Source: Modestobacter sp. VKM Ac-2986 (lineage in GTDB: Bacteria > Actinomycetota > Actinomycetes > Mycobacteriales > Geodermatophilaceae). Taken from it: DNA of 64,000 nucleotides. The translations under genes were made by a program, and so were the position numbers. The stretch lies in the NCBI RefSeq assembly GCF_026967795.1, contig NZ_JAPVBH010000002.1, positions 1 to 64,000 on the forward strand. Direction: 5' to 3'. Shown one piece after another: positions 62,824 through 64,000 of this stretch; the stretch's first letter is position 1, and the number at the start of each line of letters is the position of its first letter. Under the pieces are notes generated by a model, which was given only the letters and a program-made list of their open reading frames with translations, ran no database searches and was not told the DNA's origin.

Positions 62824-63435
62824 GTGCGCACGCTCATCGTCACCGCCCATGCCGACCCGCTCTCCCGCACCCGGTGCGCCGCCGACCGCCTGCACACGCT
62901 GCTCGGCGAGGAGGTCACCGCGGTCGCCCACCTCACCGACGAGGGCTTCGACCCGCGCTTCACCCCGGCCGACCTGGACGCCTACCGGGGCCGGGGAGCG
63001 CTCGCCCCCGACGTCGTCACCGAGCAGCGGCGCATGGACGACGTCACCGACCTGGTGCTGGTGTTCCCGGTGTACTGGTGGTCGATGCCGGCCCTGCTCA
63101 AGGGCTGGGTCGACCGGGTGTTCGTCGCCGGCTGGGCCTTCGACGTGGACGACGGGGGCCGGATCGTCCCGCGGCTGCAGCGGCTGCGGGCGCACCTGGT
63201 GCCGGTCTCGGGCACGACGGCCGGCTCCTTCGCGCGGCACGGGTACACGCAGTCCTTCGACACCCAGGTGCTCAGCGGCATCGTCGACTACTGCGGGATG
63301 CGGCGCGGCGTGACCGCCTTCGTGCACGACTCCGAGACCACCGACCAGGCAGCCGCGGACCGGGCGGTGGAGGACGCGGTGTCCGCCGTCGCCGCCGCGA
63401 TCACCGCGGGGCCGGCACGTCCCTCGACCCGGTGA
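62824..63435 (+). CDS. NAD(P)H oxidoreductase, flavodoxin-like fold
   Basis: The 203-residue product is of the KefF/YwrO/NQO type: TLIVTAHADPLSRTRCAADR, then DLVLVFPVYWWSMPALLKGW, then VSGTTAGSFARHGYTQSFD. It would be an FMN-containing quinone or nitroreductase with NAD(P)H. The start is a GTG at 62824. It is divergent from the LLM gene. Confidence 0.87.
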   Translation: MRTLIVTAHADPLSRTRCAADRLHTLLGEEVTAVAHLTDEGFDPRFTPADLDAYRGRGALAPDVVTEQRRMDDVTDLVLVFPVYWWSMPALLKGWVDRVFVAGWAFDVDDGGRIVPRLQRLRAHLVPVSGTTAGSFARHGYTQSFDTQVLSGIVDYCGMRRGVTAFVHDSETTDQAAADRAVEDAVSAVAAAITAGPARPSTR

Positions 63436-63585
63436 CCCGTGCGGTCGAGCTGCTCCGGCTCGCCGGTCGCCGGGGCGTCGTCCACACTCGTGGTCGCAGC
63501 CCGTCGGACGACGGGCCAGGTCCCACAGCGCGGCCTCTGCACCACCGGCGCGGCCGCTCAGCGGTCGTGCCCACAGAGGACTGAC

Positions 63586-64000
63586 GTGGACATCGCCGGA
63601 CGCTTCATGGTCGAGCTGGCACAGCTGGGCCCTGGTGCGACCGACCCCGGGCTCCTGCCCGACCGGCTGGCCACGGCCACCGCCCGCGCCCTCCGTGTCG
63701 ACGCGGTCGGCCTGACCCTGGCCGCCCAGCAGCCGACGTCGATCGGGGCGAGCGACGAGACGGCCGCGCTGGCCGAGCAGCTGCAGTTCACCGTGGGCAG
63801 CGGCCCCTGCCTGGCGACGGTGGACAGCCAGGTGCCGATCTTCGCCGTCGAGTCCTACCTGCAGCGCCGGTGGCCGTTCTACCACGACCTCCTCCGCGCG
63901 CAGACCCCGTTCCGCAGCGTGGTCGCCTTCCCGCTGAGCGGTGGTCTCAGCGGGACCGGCGCGATGGTCGTCTACCTGGCCAGCCCGGCCGGACCGCTGG
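63586..64000 (+). CDS. GAF-domain protein, cut by the window end
   Basis: The first 138 residues of a GAF domain: LDIAGRFMVELAQ-type start, TSIGASDETAALAEQLQFTV, SGPCLATVDSQVPIFAVESY and FRSVVAFPLSGGLSGTGAMV. It aligns with the 58305 GAF-ANTAR protein (IGASDPVASQAERLQFTHGDGP), so an ANTAR domain probably follows beyond the edge. The GTG at 63586 follows AGAGGA. Confidence 0.8.
   Translation, partial: MDIAGRFMVELAQLGPGATDPGLLPDRLATATARALRVDAVGLTLAAQQPTSIGASDETAALAEQLQFTVGSGPCLATVDSQVPIFAVESYLQRRWPFYHDLLRAQTPFRSVVAFPLSGGLSGTGAMVVYLASPAGPL

Overview
The window is very GC-rich, gene-dense chromosomal DNA with frequent GTG starts and many 1-4 bp stop/start overlaps. It suggests a high-GC actinobacterium. 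Gene content (argCJBDFRH, mpg-tyrS next to an rRNA promoter, ANTAR proteins, an F420-type flavin oxidoreductase, DUF3516 helicase) would fit the Geodermatophilaceae, but that family-level assignment is inference. The minus-strand order infC-rpmI-rplT-rRNA methyltransferase ... pheS-pheT ... arg genes ... mpg-tyrS resembles, from memory, the conserved order in Mycobacterium, with extra modules inserted between the core blocks.

Layout. 1-289: promoter and leader of an rRNA operon that runs off the left edge. 290-9712: tyrS, a DNA-3-methyladenine glycosylase and an arginine operon argC-J-B-D-F-R-H whose genes mostly overlap by 4 bases; argG is absent. 9751-15687: a glycosylation island of four glycosyltransferases (one with two catalytic modules) and a methyltransferase, divergent around 11871-11993. 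15761-18856: small stress and lipid-type genes. 18915-22515: pheT and pheS. 22698-24941: an EAL-DICT-LOV-GGDEF protein, a likely blue-light-tuned cyclic-di-GMP enzyme. 24986-27535: rRNA methyltransferase, rplT, rpmI and infC, the last with a probable AUC start and a long structured leader.

28196-43832 is dominated by sulfur and nitrogen acquisition: a YeeE/YedE transporter, the HemD-like regulator NnaR, a formate/nitrite channel, cyanase, NarK, and nirD-nirB-nasC. Four sites of the form GTnAC/G-N6-GGAAC, resembling GlnR operators, lie upstream of nnaR, cynS, narK and nasC. This suggests that nitrate, nitrite and cyanate use are controlled together by nitrogen status. NasC carries an extra C-terminal domain preceded by a strong in-frame internal ribosome binding site.

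43866-64000 is a mosaic: a live arfB and a decayed arfB copy with GGQ changed to GEQ, two paralogous membrane proteins, homocysteine methyltransferase, YidD with an unusual N-terminus, a stress SDR, a 49-residue gene with its own signals, a DUF3516 helicase, a GGDEF-EAL protein, a tandem TauE/SafE pair, GAF/ANTAR proteins, and a GH13 enzyme paired with an LLM flavin oxidoreductase. Most convergent gene ends carry long perfect hairpins; three of these belong to one dispersed repeat family whose stem covaries. Functional calls are from reading the sequence only; no database search was run.
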